Origin: Mycteria americana
Lineage: Eukaryota; Chordata; Aves; Ciconiiformes; Ciconiidae
DNA: 64,000 bases
Reading direction: 5' to 3'
NCBI RefSeq assembly: GCF_035582795.1
Contig: NW_027445653.1
Location: forward strand, 372,001 to 436,000
The notes under the pieces are model-generated. The model did no database searches and had not been told where the DNA came from. It saw only the letters and a list, made by a program, of their open reading frames with translations. The first letter of the stretch is position 1, and every line of letters begins with the position of its first letter. The position numbers and the translations under genes are program-made. Below are positions 31,348 to 41,372 of the stretch, piece after piece.

Positions 31348-32283
31348 TTAGTGCTGCTGAAGGTAAAACCATTGAATGAGCTTCATCAGTGCATCTTTGA
31401 TCTCCTGGATCCTCATGCTGTAGATGAGGGGGTTCACTGTTGGAGGAACCACTGAATACAGAACAGCCACCACCAGATCCAGAGATGGGGAGGAGATGGA
31501 GGGGGGCTTCAGGTAGGCAACCATGGCAGTGCTGATAAACAGGGAGACCACAGCCAGGTGAGGGAGGCACGTGGAAAAGGCTTTGTGCCGTCCCTCCTCA
31601 GAGGGGATCCTCAGCACGGCCCTGAAGATCTGCACATAGGACAGCACAATGAAAACAAAACACCCAAGAGCAAGGATAAAACTGGTGACAATAAGCCCAA
31701 CTTCCCTGAGGTAGGAGTGTGAGCAGGAGAGCTTGAGTATCTGGGGGATTTCACAGAAGAACTGGTCCAGGGCATTGCCATGGCAGAGGGGTATGGAAAA
31801 TGTATTGGCCATGTGCAGCACAGCATGGAGAAACCCACAGCCCCAGGCAGCTGCTGCCATGTGGACACAAGCTCTGCTGCCCAGGAGGGTCCCATAGTGC
31901 AGGGGTTGGCAGATGGCAACGTAGCGGTCATAGGCCATGACGGTGAGCAGATAAAACTCAGCTGATATCAAGAAGATGAAGAAAAAGACCTGGGCAGCAC
32001 ATCCTGCATAGGAGATGTCCCTGATGTCCCACAGAAAATTGGCCATGGATTTGGGGACAGTGGTGGAGATGCATCCAAGGTCAAGAACAGAGAGGTTGAG
32101 GAGGAAGAAGTACATGGGGGTGTGGAGGCGGTGGTCGCAGGCTAGGGCGGTGATGATGAGGCCGTTGCCCAGGAGGGCAGCCAGGTAGATGCCCAGGAAG
32201 AGCCAGAAGTGCAAGAGCTGCAGCTCCCGTGTGTCTGCAAATGCCAGGAGGAGGAACTGGGTGATGGAGCTGCTGTTGGACAT
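31348..32283 (-). CDS. Olfactory receptor OR4, OR14-like
   Basis: Intact, 311 residues, ATG at 32,283 (MSNSSSITQ). N40 in helix 1, D68 in helix 2, C95, DRY 119-121, W147 in helix 4, C167/C177/C187, KAFSTC 234-239 and NPLIY 284-288 are all kept. Differences from most sisters are QPLHYG for KPLHYG, CGFLHAVLHMANTF in helices 4-5, SEEGRHK before helix 6, and RIQEI for RNQEL after helix 7. The tail ends FYLQQH. It is the OR-a gene of unit 2. The coding part looks sound but its upstream exon lacks the usual donor, so expression may be altered. Confidence 0.95.
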   Translation of the reverse strand: MSNSSSITQFLLLAFADTRELQLLHFWLFLGIYLAALLGNGLIITALACDHRLHTPMYFFLLNLSVLDLGCISTTVPKSMANFLWDIRDISYAGCAAQVFFFIFLISAEFYLLTVMAYDRYVAICQPLHYGTLLGSRACVHMAAAAWGCGFLHAVLHMANTFSIPLCHGNALDQFFCEIPQILKLSCSHSYLREVGLIVTSFILALGCFVFIVLSYVQIFRAVLRIPSEEGRHKAFSTCLPHLAVVSLFISTAMVAYLKPPSISSPSLDLVVAVLYSVVPPTVNPLIYSMRIQEIKDALMKLIQWFYLQQH

Positions 32284-32418
32284 TTGTTGCCTCTAGGCAT
32301 GGGACGCTGTTGAAGAAGGGAAACGGAGTGAGAAGTTAGGACAGACTTTTCAAGGAAGAAAACAAGAATCTTTCATTTTTTCATTTTCTTTATTTTCTTG
32401 TAGATACTCCTGTCCTAC

Positions 32419-32469
32419 CTGGGCAATCATCTTCAAAGTTAGAAATCCTCAGCATTTATATCATGAGAC
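32419..32469 (-). other. Candidate optional 5' noncoding exon of OR4
   Basis: In receptor sense CCCTTTGCTACTCAG, then 51 bases ending TTGCCCAG, then the donor GTAGGA. Bounds are identical in OR7. With the exon 1 donor gone, this could serve as a first spliced exon if a promoter lies nearby. Confidence 0.4.
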
Positions 32470-32748
32470 CTGAGTAGCAAAGGGTTCACTGTCACTCAGT
32501 GCAGGCTGTGTGGAGCTGGTCTATCTATCGCTCTTGTTCCCAGACGCCCTGCGCTCGCGTGTGCTTGAGTTGGAGGATGATTGCAGTGGTATGTTCCCCT
32601 TAAAAGAAAATGCACCCTGCTGAGAGTAGAGGAGTCTGGACTCAAAGCTGAGATCTCCAAACTTGTTCCTCTTTCACAGGGCAACTGACAGTGGCCTCAA
32701 CACTCCCCTTCTAGGCAAGGACACGCAGGGCACCTTTCAGCTGCCCAC

Positions 32749-33354
32749 TGTCGTGGCTTCACTTAAGTCAGCAACTCAGCACCACACAGCCGCTTGCTCC
32801 CCCCCCGCTCCCCCCCGCCCCGGTGGGATGGGGGAGAAAATTGGAAGAGCAAAATTAAGAAAACTTGTGGGTTGAGATAAGAACAGTTTAATAATTGGGA
32901 AAAAGAAAAAATAATATAATAATACTATTGATAATAATTAAAAAATAAAAGGAAAAAGAAAACAAAAAAAGAGAGATATAGGAACAAAACCCAGGGAAAA
33001 AAACAAGTGATGCAAATGCTCACCACTCGCTGACCGATGCCCAGCCAGTCCCCAAGCAGCGACCGCTACCCCATTGTCCAACTCCCCCCACTTTATATAC
33101 TGAGCATGATGTCATATGGTATGGAATAGCCCTTTGGCCAGTTTCGATCGACTATCCTGGCTGTGCCCCCTCCCAGCTTCTTGTGCACCTGGCAGAGCAT
33201 GGGGAGCTGAGAAGTCATCGACTGGTGTAAACATTACTTAGCAACCACTAAAACATCAGTGTGCTATCAACATTATTCTCATACTACACCCAAAACACAG
33301 CACTATGCCAGCTACTAGAAAGAAAATTAACTCTATCCCAGCCAAAACCAGGAC
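32749..33354 (-). mobile_element. Solo LTR in the OR4 intron
   Basis: Reverse orientation, TGTCGTGGCTTCACTT at the left to CAGCCAAAACCAGGAC at the right, flanked on both sides by GCCCAC, which is its target duplication. It has TATATACTGAGCATGA near 33,095. The same insertion is in the OR7 intron (62,265) and absent from OR1. Fossil, in antisense to the receptor. Confidence 0.85.
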
Positions 33355-35020
33355 GCCCACCTACAGCTGCTTTTTAAAGACCGTGTCCACAGTCTTAGCA
33401 CCTCTGGGGCTCCTTTATGGGTGTCTCAGGTATCACACAGATGCTGTGAGACAGCTGTGCCTGGTGTCAAGCTCACAGCCAGGCAGGACACTGCAGGGAA
33501 ATGGTCAAGTGTTCTGCAGAGAGGATCTCCTTTGGGGAGAGCCATTCATTTCACAAGCCCACAGGCCACAGTTCCTGGAGCCCCACGGGACAGAAGGGGG
33601 CTGGGACACCTCACCCCTGCACAGACCCCTGCCTAGGAAGCCTTGAAGGGTCAGTGTCAGAAACTCCCCCAACCCCACGGAGCCCAAGAGCAGGAAGAGG
33701 AGCAGCACAGATGCAAGTGCGAAATGAAGGAGCAGCACCACAATGCTTCTGCCAAGAGAGGCAAGAAGAGAGACAAAGGCACTTGGGAAAGTCGTCACCG
33801 TAACCAGCCGTGCACACAGCCTCACATACAGCCATGCTGCACGGCAGTCACACTCGGTCCCTGTGCTCTGCAGAGGGAAATGGGCACTTGGCTGGAGAGA
33901 GGCACCTCTCCTCTGCTGGAGCTCTGGCTGCAGAGGGGACGGCTGATGCCTGGTGCCCCACGGCCATGAGGGCAGAGACTTTGCTGGGTCAGAGAGGAGG
34001 CAAGGGGGCTTGCTCAGCTGAAGGTGACCACACTGGAGGGGGTGACAGGGAGTTTTCCCAATTCTCCTTCCCATGACATTACTATGTTTAGTTTTCTCTT
34101 CTTCTTCCCTGCCCACCCCTCTGCTTCTTGCTCCTTTTCCACCTGCTTCCCTGCCCCACAATGTTTCTTCACAGCAAATTCTGAGAGACCCCATCCCACC
34201 GTCTGTGCACTCAGTTCTGCCCTACAGAACACTCCCCGTGGGAGGGCACTGTCTAGGGACATCTCCCTGCTTGCAGGTGGTAAAGAGCAGGTCAGAGAAA
34301 CCGTGATGTTGCCAGCAGAGGTGATGCTGGTGCTGCCTGTAGGCTGAGGGGTAGGTGAAGGCAGTTTATGAGGTTCCCAGCAGACCTTCTGATCACGTAA
34401 CGGTTCAAGAATACCAGTCACTTCTCAGAAGTGGCAGCTCCTTTTCCCTTTACAGCCCCACAGCATGAAATTGAAGCCTAAGAGAAGCACCTTCCTTTCC
34501 AGGTAGCCCCTGCCTGCACCTTCCTCTTGAAGCATCCCCTTGGAAATGCCCTGGGGCTGATCTGGAGCTGTGAGCAGCCCTGACCCATGCAGCACCCTCT
34601 TGACAGCAGAAGGACGCTGCCCTGCCCTGCTGGGGGTCCCTCCTTCCACCCACAGCTTCTCCCCACAGCACTGTGGGGAGCTCCCCAGGCAGGCTGAGTG
34701 CTGACCCTGGCAGGCAGCAGAGTCCCTGTCATGGCACACAGTACCCTGGGGTGCAGGGACCCTGCTTGGAGCCTGGGGCACCCCTGCATGCACACCCAGC
34801 TTGGCACCCCTGCAGCCATCCCTGGGAGGAAAGAGCCATCATGCCCGGTGCCTCTCATGGTGCAGCAGGCAGCGTGCTCCTCTGGAGCACGTCCTCTTCC
34901 TCCTCCACACCAGAAAAGCCAGGAGAGCCATCCTGGCAGGTCGTATCAACTGTGACATGTGCCAGGTCTAGGAGACACTTCCAGGAACTCATCTGCATTG
35001 CCCTGCAGCCAGAGAATTAA

Positions 35021-35292
35021 CGTGTCAAGGGCTGTGAAGATTTCTCCAGCAGTGAGCTCTCACCTCTCCTCCCACCCCAGACTGCCTTTAACCTCTCTCA
35101 CTTCTCTTGTCTGCCCTCAGTGCCAGCAGGCAGTGCCCTCAGCCCTGCTGCCCTTTGCAGAGGAGCTGCTCCTGGGCAGAGCTGTCTCTCTGCAGCGCTG
35201 CCCGCTTGCCAGGAGCTCCCTCCATGCCAGGAGCCCAGCCCAGCTCAGCAGCAGAGGACCAGCCCAAGGCAGCACTTTCTCTGCCCCCTCTG
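35021..35292 (-). promoter_or_regulatory. Conserved 5' exon/promoter block of OR4
   Basis: The core at 35,144-35,290 is intact and carries the 28-codon frame MEGAPGKRAAL. In receptor sense the exon end CTTGACACG is followed by TTAATTC where six sisters have GTAAGT. Confidence 0.55.
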
Positions 35293-35984
35293 GGCTCCCT
35301 CCAGGTGTCCCTGGGGCTGCAGGGGAACCTGCTGGGAAACAGGCTGAAGGCAGCACTCATGTTCCCTCCCTCACCTGGGGAGAGACACTTCTTTCCAGCA
35401 GAGTCATTTCTCCTCTCAGAGACAAAGTTCCATCTAAGTATCACTTTTTTGGTCTCATTGTTAGACAGGGCTCTCAGACAGTGGCAGGCAGGGATCTCCC
35501 TTACCCCTGCTGAGGGAAGGGATTCAGCTGAGTCCATGGAGCATCTCATCCTGCGTTTCCATTCCTAGTATTTGAAGGAGACTCAGCTCCCTCCCATGCC
35601 TGCCCCAAACCCACAGGAGGTGGGATTCCTCTGCCCTCTGTCCAGGAGTGCACAACATAGGCACCTGCATGGGAGCTCCTTCTCTCAGCTCCCTTGCTAA
35701 TTAATGCAGATGGAGGGCAGCAGTGAGGTGTTCAGATGCAAATACCTGGTGACATTGGAGTTGCCAGTAGTGGTCCAAGATACCTGCAGGCAACTGCAAG
35801 CTCTAATGCAGAAGTTCATAAAGCCAGGGCAACATCTCAGGGATCATACATGAGCCTGGTAGGAAATTCCTTTGCCCAAGTGAAATGACAGCTGCTGCCC
35901 AAATAAAGGCCAAAAGAACCTTTTCCCACTCAGTATGTTCATGGCAGTTTATAGAAGTATTCACATGATCAAATGCAGTCATGT
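35293..35984. other. 5' flank of OR4
   Basis: No gene is seen. TAATTAA homeodomain-type site at 35,698-35,704. Nearly identical to 4401-5089. Confidence 0.5.
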
Positions 35985-36445
35985 CCCATATGGAGAGCAG
36001 GACACAGCACTGAGCCGTGTTGAACCTCATACAATTGACCTCAGCCCATCGACCCAGCCTGTCCAGATCCCTCTGCAGAGCCTTCCTGCCCTCAGGCAGA
36101 TCAACGCTCCCGCACAACTTGGTGTTGTCTGCAAACTTACTGAGGGTGCACTCAATGCCCTCATCCAGATTGTTGATAAAGATATTAAAGAGAACTGGCC
36201 CCAGTACTGAACCCTGGGAACACCACTTGTGACCGGCCGCCAACTGGATTTAACTCCAGTCACCACAACTCTTTGGGCCCGGCCATCCCGCCAGGTTGTT
36301 TTCCCAGAGAAGCTCATGCTCCTCCAAGCCATGAGCAGCCAGTTTCTGCAGGAGAATGCTGTGGGAAACATGGTCAAAGGCAGACAACATGTACAGCCTT
36401 TCCCTGATCCACTAAGTGCATCACCTTTTCGTAGAAGGAGATCAA
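35985..36445 (-). mobile_element. CR1 LINE fragment, unit 2 copy
   Basis: Counterpart of 5090-5565. It keeps [16 protein letters not shown] and [14 protein letters not shown], has a small deletion in the SGVPQG stretch, and lacks part of the FSKAFD stretch. Confidence 0.85.
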
Positions 36446-36449
36446 GTTA

Positions 36450-39400
36450 ATTGTGTACAAGTCTATTTGTACTTTACAATTAAAAATAAATTGTATCCCC
36501 TCCCAGGTAGAAGCAAGTTTTCTGTTCTCCTCCGCCTGCAGCGGCACCATAAAGAACATATCTTTTACATCTCCTACCACCATCTGGGGGTGAGTGGCAG
36601 CTTGGAAGGTGGCAGTTAATGAAGCCGCGTGCGGGACGGCAGCTGTAGGAGGAGCGGTGTTTGCATTTGACTTTCTATTGTCTGTACTTAGGCACCATCT
36701 CCCATCTGCTTTTTAACTGGTCACACTGGGGAATTATATGGGGAGTGCGTTTGGGAGATAAGGTGTCTTTTTTCTAGGTCAGCTGTGACCTCCACAATAC
36801 CCATCCCAGCAGCGGCAGAGAGAGGAGAGTGAGGGACATGGGTTATTGTTGAGTCAGGCAGCGTGGGGGCAGCTCACAGCAGTGAACTCTGCCAGTTCAC
36901 TGACACCCATGGGGAGCTGCTCATTTTCACTCCGCTAACCAAGGACACTCCCGGCAGCCACAAGACCAAACACCACTGTCCAGTCCTTTCCAAACTCGTC
37001 CTTGTCATACCTCAAAGCCCAAACCATTTTCCTTCCCTGAAACTACTGCTAACTGGTGCCTTGATGTCCTTTTCTCCCCTGGCAATCACAAGGTTACTTT
37101 AGCTATGGGGAACGTTTCACTTTGGCCTGTAAATCCTGTTACTTACCCCTTTCTTGGCCGGGGTTAGTGTTAGTTGTTTGGGCATCCAAACTTGAAATTA
37201 TTAACATTTTATCTCCCATGTATATTGAAAATGTTACTAGTAATCTTTGACAGCCCATTGGGACATAGATAAGAGAGCCATCTGTGTTATCCCATTGATG
37301 AGCTTCCATCAGGGGGTTCATGAGATCGGGGCAAGTATCTGGGGTTCTGGGGAGCCTGTCTTACTTGCCGGAGTACGTAATTACTTACTCTGCTGTCTGC
37401 ATCAGCTTGGGATTGTCCTGCTGGTGTTGGCTCATCCCTCCCCATTTCTCGGCGATGATTTACAGTGCTATGCACTAAGTCTGCCCAGGTCGGGATGGGT
37501 CAAAGCTGGGCTTGGCTGCCCTGACCCTCCGGAGCGTGATGTTGTATGTTTTGTCTTATTTCATCCCTCTTTGCAATGAGGTACGATTGTCAGGCAGCAG
37601 GGTCTCCCCTTAGCAGGGGTCTCATGGCTTGGGGCGTCTACACGGGCAGAGAGAGGGTAATTACCATGTGCACCCCTCTCGTTCACAGCCTGCAGGCAGG
37701 CTGCTTTTGTAACGGCAGTAGAAAGCTCGCTTCATGATCGTATTGGCATAGCAGTGGCTCCCCTCTATGCCAAGGCTCTGTGCCCCTGCCCAATAAGCTA
37801 CTCAGCGTGTAATGGAGTGTGGCTCAGCGTTAGGGGCTGCTCCCTCGTTCAAGAACACTCCTGGTCCCCCAAAGCCATCCGCTTTGCCTTGCTCTAACAT
37901 CATATGCTCTCCTCCGGTTAAGGAGGCACACCACAGATATTCAGTCTCGCTCTCGCCAGGCTTCTGCCCATATTTTTCATGCAGATTGGCCAATTGAAGG
38001 GGGTCCCACGGAATGGTCCTTGTGCTATTTCTCTGGTTGCCCCCTTGAGGTCCAGCAGATACCTCAGTTTTAATAATAGGGGCTACAATAAATTCTGATT
38101 CATCTCATTCACTCTCATCCCTAAGTTCTTGGTTGGGGTTCTCCCAAATATCTCCATCCCAATCTTCTGGGGGGACACAATTAGCTTACGAATTTTTAGA
38201 GGATCTGGTGTGTTGGGGGGCCTGAAATATCATGAGTTCTAGTTTATCCCCTACCTTCCTGCTTTTTTCTTTTTCCTCCCCCAGTTGTTTCTACAATTGA
38301 TCTATCTGCAGAGATAACAGCATTTTTGGTCGCTTTCTTTGTTCACCCTCACTTTGTAACACTCCCATTTCCTGATCTTTACATTCCTTACACTGATACG
38401 CAGCTCCCAAACACGTTATCAACTTTTCGCATATTATTCCCTTCTCTTTACCATCTTTCCTTTTCCCTGCTGCAAGGTCTAATTGTTTCTCCATCCTATT
38501 CCAGTTTTCCCGCTTTTCATGCACCCAATCATCCACAAATTTTGGTGAAGGGTTAAATTTGTTCCTCCATAATTATTCAAGGACCGAGTCCGCCACACTG
38601 CAGACTACACCAGTTTTTGTAGCAGGTGAATTATTAAGAGAAGTCATTGCTGTGGGGTTTACTAAAAGATTTTATTAATGATTAAACGATGATCAAATGA
38701 CAATTAATTGATGATTGAATGAAAATTAAATGATAATCAAATGGTGATTAAGCAATAATTGAATAGTAATTGAACAGTACTTAAACAGTGATTTGACAAT
38801 GATTTGACAATGATTGACATGATAATGTAGATGATAATTTAGATGGTGATTAGACAATGATTTAGACAATGATTTAGACAGTAGTCAAACACTCTGCTAC
38901 TGACTACAATTCTAATATTTAAGCTATAGCTGGATATATAAATAAATGTTGCTAGCATACAATATACTTTTAGGCCTAATGTAAAATGTCACCTGCCTCG
39001 TTATAGATATCAGGTACCAGGTAAGGGGTCTCTCAGCCTTGAGGAGTACCCTTGAGAAGTGTCCCTGCTCAAAGGGCAGATCATCGCCATGCAACCTGTT
39101 GCCGTACAGGAGACCTCAATGGCCTCGGGGAGGCTACAAATATTTATAGCACACAGGGATGGACTCGTAGTCAAACCCTCCTTTGGTGTCTGTGCAGGAG
39201 GGCAGCTGTAGCAGTTTTACTTCTGTCTGCTCCCAGCTCGGGCTGCTACTCTTCACTCCTGATAAGACGTGGCCAAGGCTCCTTAGTGGCTGAGAAGATA
39301 TGGCCTAGCACAGCTCTCACAGTTTGCACAGCAGGACTGATTTCAGTCAGGGCCACTTGTTGGTGACGCTTGAACCAAAGTACTGTTCACTAATTCAGAG

Positions 39401-39545
39401 TGGGTGCATCCGTCACGGTGTCCTGAACCACTCTCCACTCTCATGTCCCTTTGCCTGCTGGCTCCTCACAGCCTCTCCTGGCATTGCAGAGTCCTCAGTA
39501 GCCCATGGGCTCCTCAGGTTCACCTTTTCCTCTGGAAGAACCTAC
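36450..39545 (-). mobile_element. Fossil endogenous retrovirus, unit 2 copy
   Basis: Counterpart of 5570-8680: LTR about 38,650-39,545, gag-like pieces (WVHEKRENWNRMEKQL; CLGAAYQCKECKDQEM; EKYGQKPGES) and a short pol piece (VGDVKDMFFMVPLQ). It is broken with many lesions, mostly shared with unit 1, so the element was already old when the unit duplicated. Confidence 0.7.
38667..38890. repeat. AT-rich degenerate tandem repeat, unit 2
   Basis: Same array as 7786-8000, with repeat gains and losses (for example extra TTGAACAGTACTTAAACAG-type units). Confidence 0.75.
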
Positions 39546-40201
39546 CTTATGTGAAACACATTTTATGAGGAGCAAATCACTGCCCACCCAGACTCATACG
39601 CTGTCCCTGGGGTTTCCCTGACGCCTCCTGGCAGTTCCTGATTTCTCTCCAGGCCAGCATCTGCCATCATCCCCACCAGAGGTGTGACAGTGCCAGGCAG
39701 ATAATTCAAAGACCAGTTGCTGTCTTCTCGGCCATGTGCAACCAAGAAGGGGGCTCTCCATCCAACCCTCAGTCTCTAACATATCATTCTGTGACTCTTA
39801 GCTTGTCCCCCTGAATCTGTCGGAAACCCCAGAAGAGCAATAGGCCTTTTTTGGGAGCAGCTCCTTGGGTGTATTCCTGACACCAGCTTTGGAAGAGGCA
39901 CCCGGTCGTCTGCCCCTCTCCTGAGGAGCCCCTTTGGTGACGGTGGTGCTGGCAGGGAAGCCAGCTCTGACACAGTGGTTCACATGGCCTGCTCCTCCTG
40001 CACCCAAGGCATGCCACTGTGGAGGCAACAGGACTGTCACAAGTGACATGAGACCTTAGGGCTTACACAAATGCAAGGGCACAGCAGCACAGGGGGGAAG
40101 TGAGGAGACACCAGCACGGGAAAGACCCGGTCCTGCTGTTGTCCATGTCCACACAAGATACAAGTGATGGGAACGGGGGCAAAAAAATTTCTACTGGTTT
40201 C
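39546..40201. other. 3' flank of OR5
   Basis: No gene is seen. Nearly identical to 8681-9323. Confidence 0.4.
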
Positions 40202-40207
40202 TTTATT
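40202..40207 (-). promoter_or_regulatory. Poly(A) signal of OR5
   Basis: Minus-strand AATAAA about 200 bases after the stop. Confidence 0.5.
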
Positions 40208-40408
40208 GTGTTTATCACAGGGAGCCTGTCTCCATATATATAAGAGGTCCTTGAGTAAAAAAACAAAACAAAAGCAGGAGGGCAAATATAGTCTTACTTA
40301 AAGAGGAATTGTATCATCAACGAATGAGCAAAAGAAAAAACAAACCAAACCACAAAGTTTTCACATTTCCTGAGAAACCCTGGGGCTGCTATGAAGATAA
40401 TGGGCATC

Positions 40409-41350
40409 TTATTGATGCTGAAGTTGAAGTAGGATGTATTGAAATAGTTTCCTCAGGGCATCCTTGAGGTCCTGGTTCCTCATGCTGTAGATGAGGGGGT
40501 TCACTGCTGGAGGAACCAACGAGTACAGAACAGCCACCACCAGATCCAGGGATGGAGAGGAGATGGAGCGGGGCCTCAGATAGGCAAACACGCCAGTGCT
40601 CAGAAACAAGGAGACCACAGCCAGGTGAGGGAGGCACGTGGAAAAGGCTTTGTGCCGTCCCTGCTCAGAGGGGATTCTCAGCACGGCCCTGAAGATCTGC
40701 ACATAGGACAGCACGATGAAAACAAAACACCCCAATGCTAAACAGGCACTAACCACAAGAAGCCCAACTTCCCTGAGGTACGTGTGTGAGCAGGACAGCT
40801 TGAGGATCTGGGGGATTTCACAGAAGAACTGGTCCAGCCCATTGCCATGGCAGAGGGGTAGTGCAAATGTATTGGCCGTGTGCAGCACAGCATTGAGAAA
40901 CCCACTGCCCCAGGCAGCTGCTGCCATTTTCAGACAAGCTCTGCTGCCCAGGAGGGTCCCGTAGTGCAGGGGGTTGCAGATGGCAACGTGGCGGTCATAG
41001 GCCATGATGGTGAGAAGACAATACTCTGCTGACAAGAAAAGGAGAAAGAAAAAAACCTGAGTAGCACACCCCAAGTAGGAGATGGCCCTGGTGTCCCACA
41101 GGGAATTGGCCATGTATTTGGGCACCGTGGTGGAGATGGAGCCCAGGTCAAGGAGGGAGAGGTTGAGGAGGAAGAAGTACATAGGGGTGTGGAGGCGGTG
41201 GTCGCAGGCTACGGCGGTGATGATGAGGCTATTGCCCAGGAGAGCAGCCAGGTAGATGCCCAGGAAGAGCCAGAAGTGCAAGAGCTGCAGCTCCCGCGTG
41301 TCTGCAAATGCCAGGAGGAGGAACTGGGTGATGGAGCTGCTGTTGGACAT
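40409..41350 (-). CDS. Olfactory receptor OR5, OR14-like, DRH variant
   Basis: Intact, 313 residues, ATG at 41,350 (MSNSSSITQ). A ten-codon upstream extension starts only at a TTG and overlaps the splice acceptor. The DRY motif at 119-121 reads DRH (H codon at 40,990-40,988). This tyrosine is part of the G-protein coupling motif and is conserved in the other six genes. Other oddities are GNS for GNG in helix 1, CNPLHYG after helix 3, and LRPRS for LKPPS in the last extracellular loop. KAFSTC, SY and NPLIYSMRN are normal. The tail LQLQHQ is longer than in OR2. It may be functional or at an early stage of decay. Confidence 0.93.
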   Translation of the reverse strand: MSNSSSITQFLLLAFADTRELQLLHFWLFLGIYLAALLGNSLIITAVACDHRLHTPMYFFLLNLSLLDLGSISTTVPKYMANSLWDTRAISYLGCATQVFFFLLFLSAEYCLLTIMAYDRHVAICNPLHYGTLLGSRACLKMAAAAWGSGFLNAVLHTANTFALPLCHGNGLDQFFCEIPQILKLSCSHTYLREVGLLVVSACLALGCFVFIVLSYVQIFRAVLRIPSEQGRHKAFSTCLPHLAVVSLFLSTGVFAYLRPRSISSPSLDLVVAVLYSLVPPAVNPLIYSMRNQDLKDALRKLFQYILLQLQHQ

Positions 41351-41372
41351 CTGCTCAGTTTGTGGAAAGGGC

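Larger units (their letters stand above)
32307..35020 (-). other. Predicted intron 1 of OR4, donor lost
   Basis: The acceptor TTTCCCTTCTTCAACAG ends before base 32,306, 23 bases upstream of the ATG. At the upstream end the family donor GTAAGT reads TTAATT. It contains an LTR (32,749-33,354) and a candidate internal exon. The 33,360-34,440 part aligns with the OR2/OR5 introns and holds no gene. Confidence 0.5.

Noticed and set aside
33505-34194. 229-codon minus-strand frame in the OR4 intron
   Set aside because: Not kept in OR2/OR5 counterparts and lies in DNA that aligns as noncoding intron.
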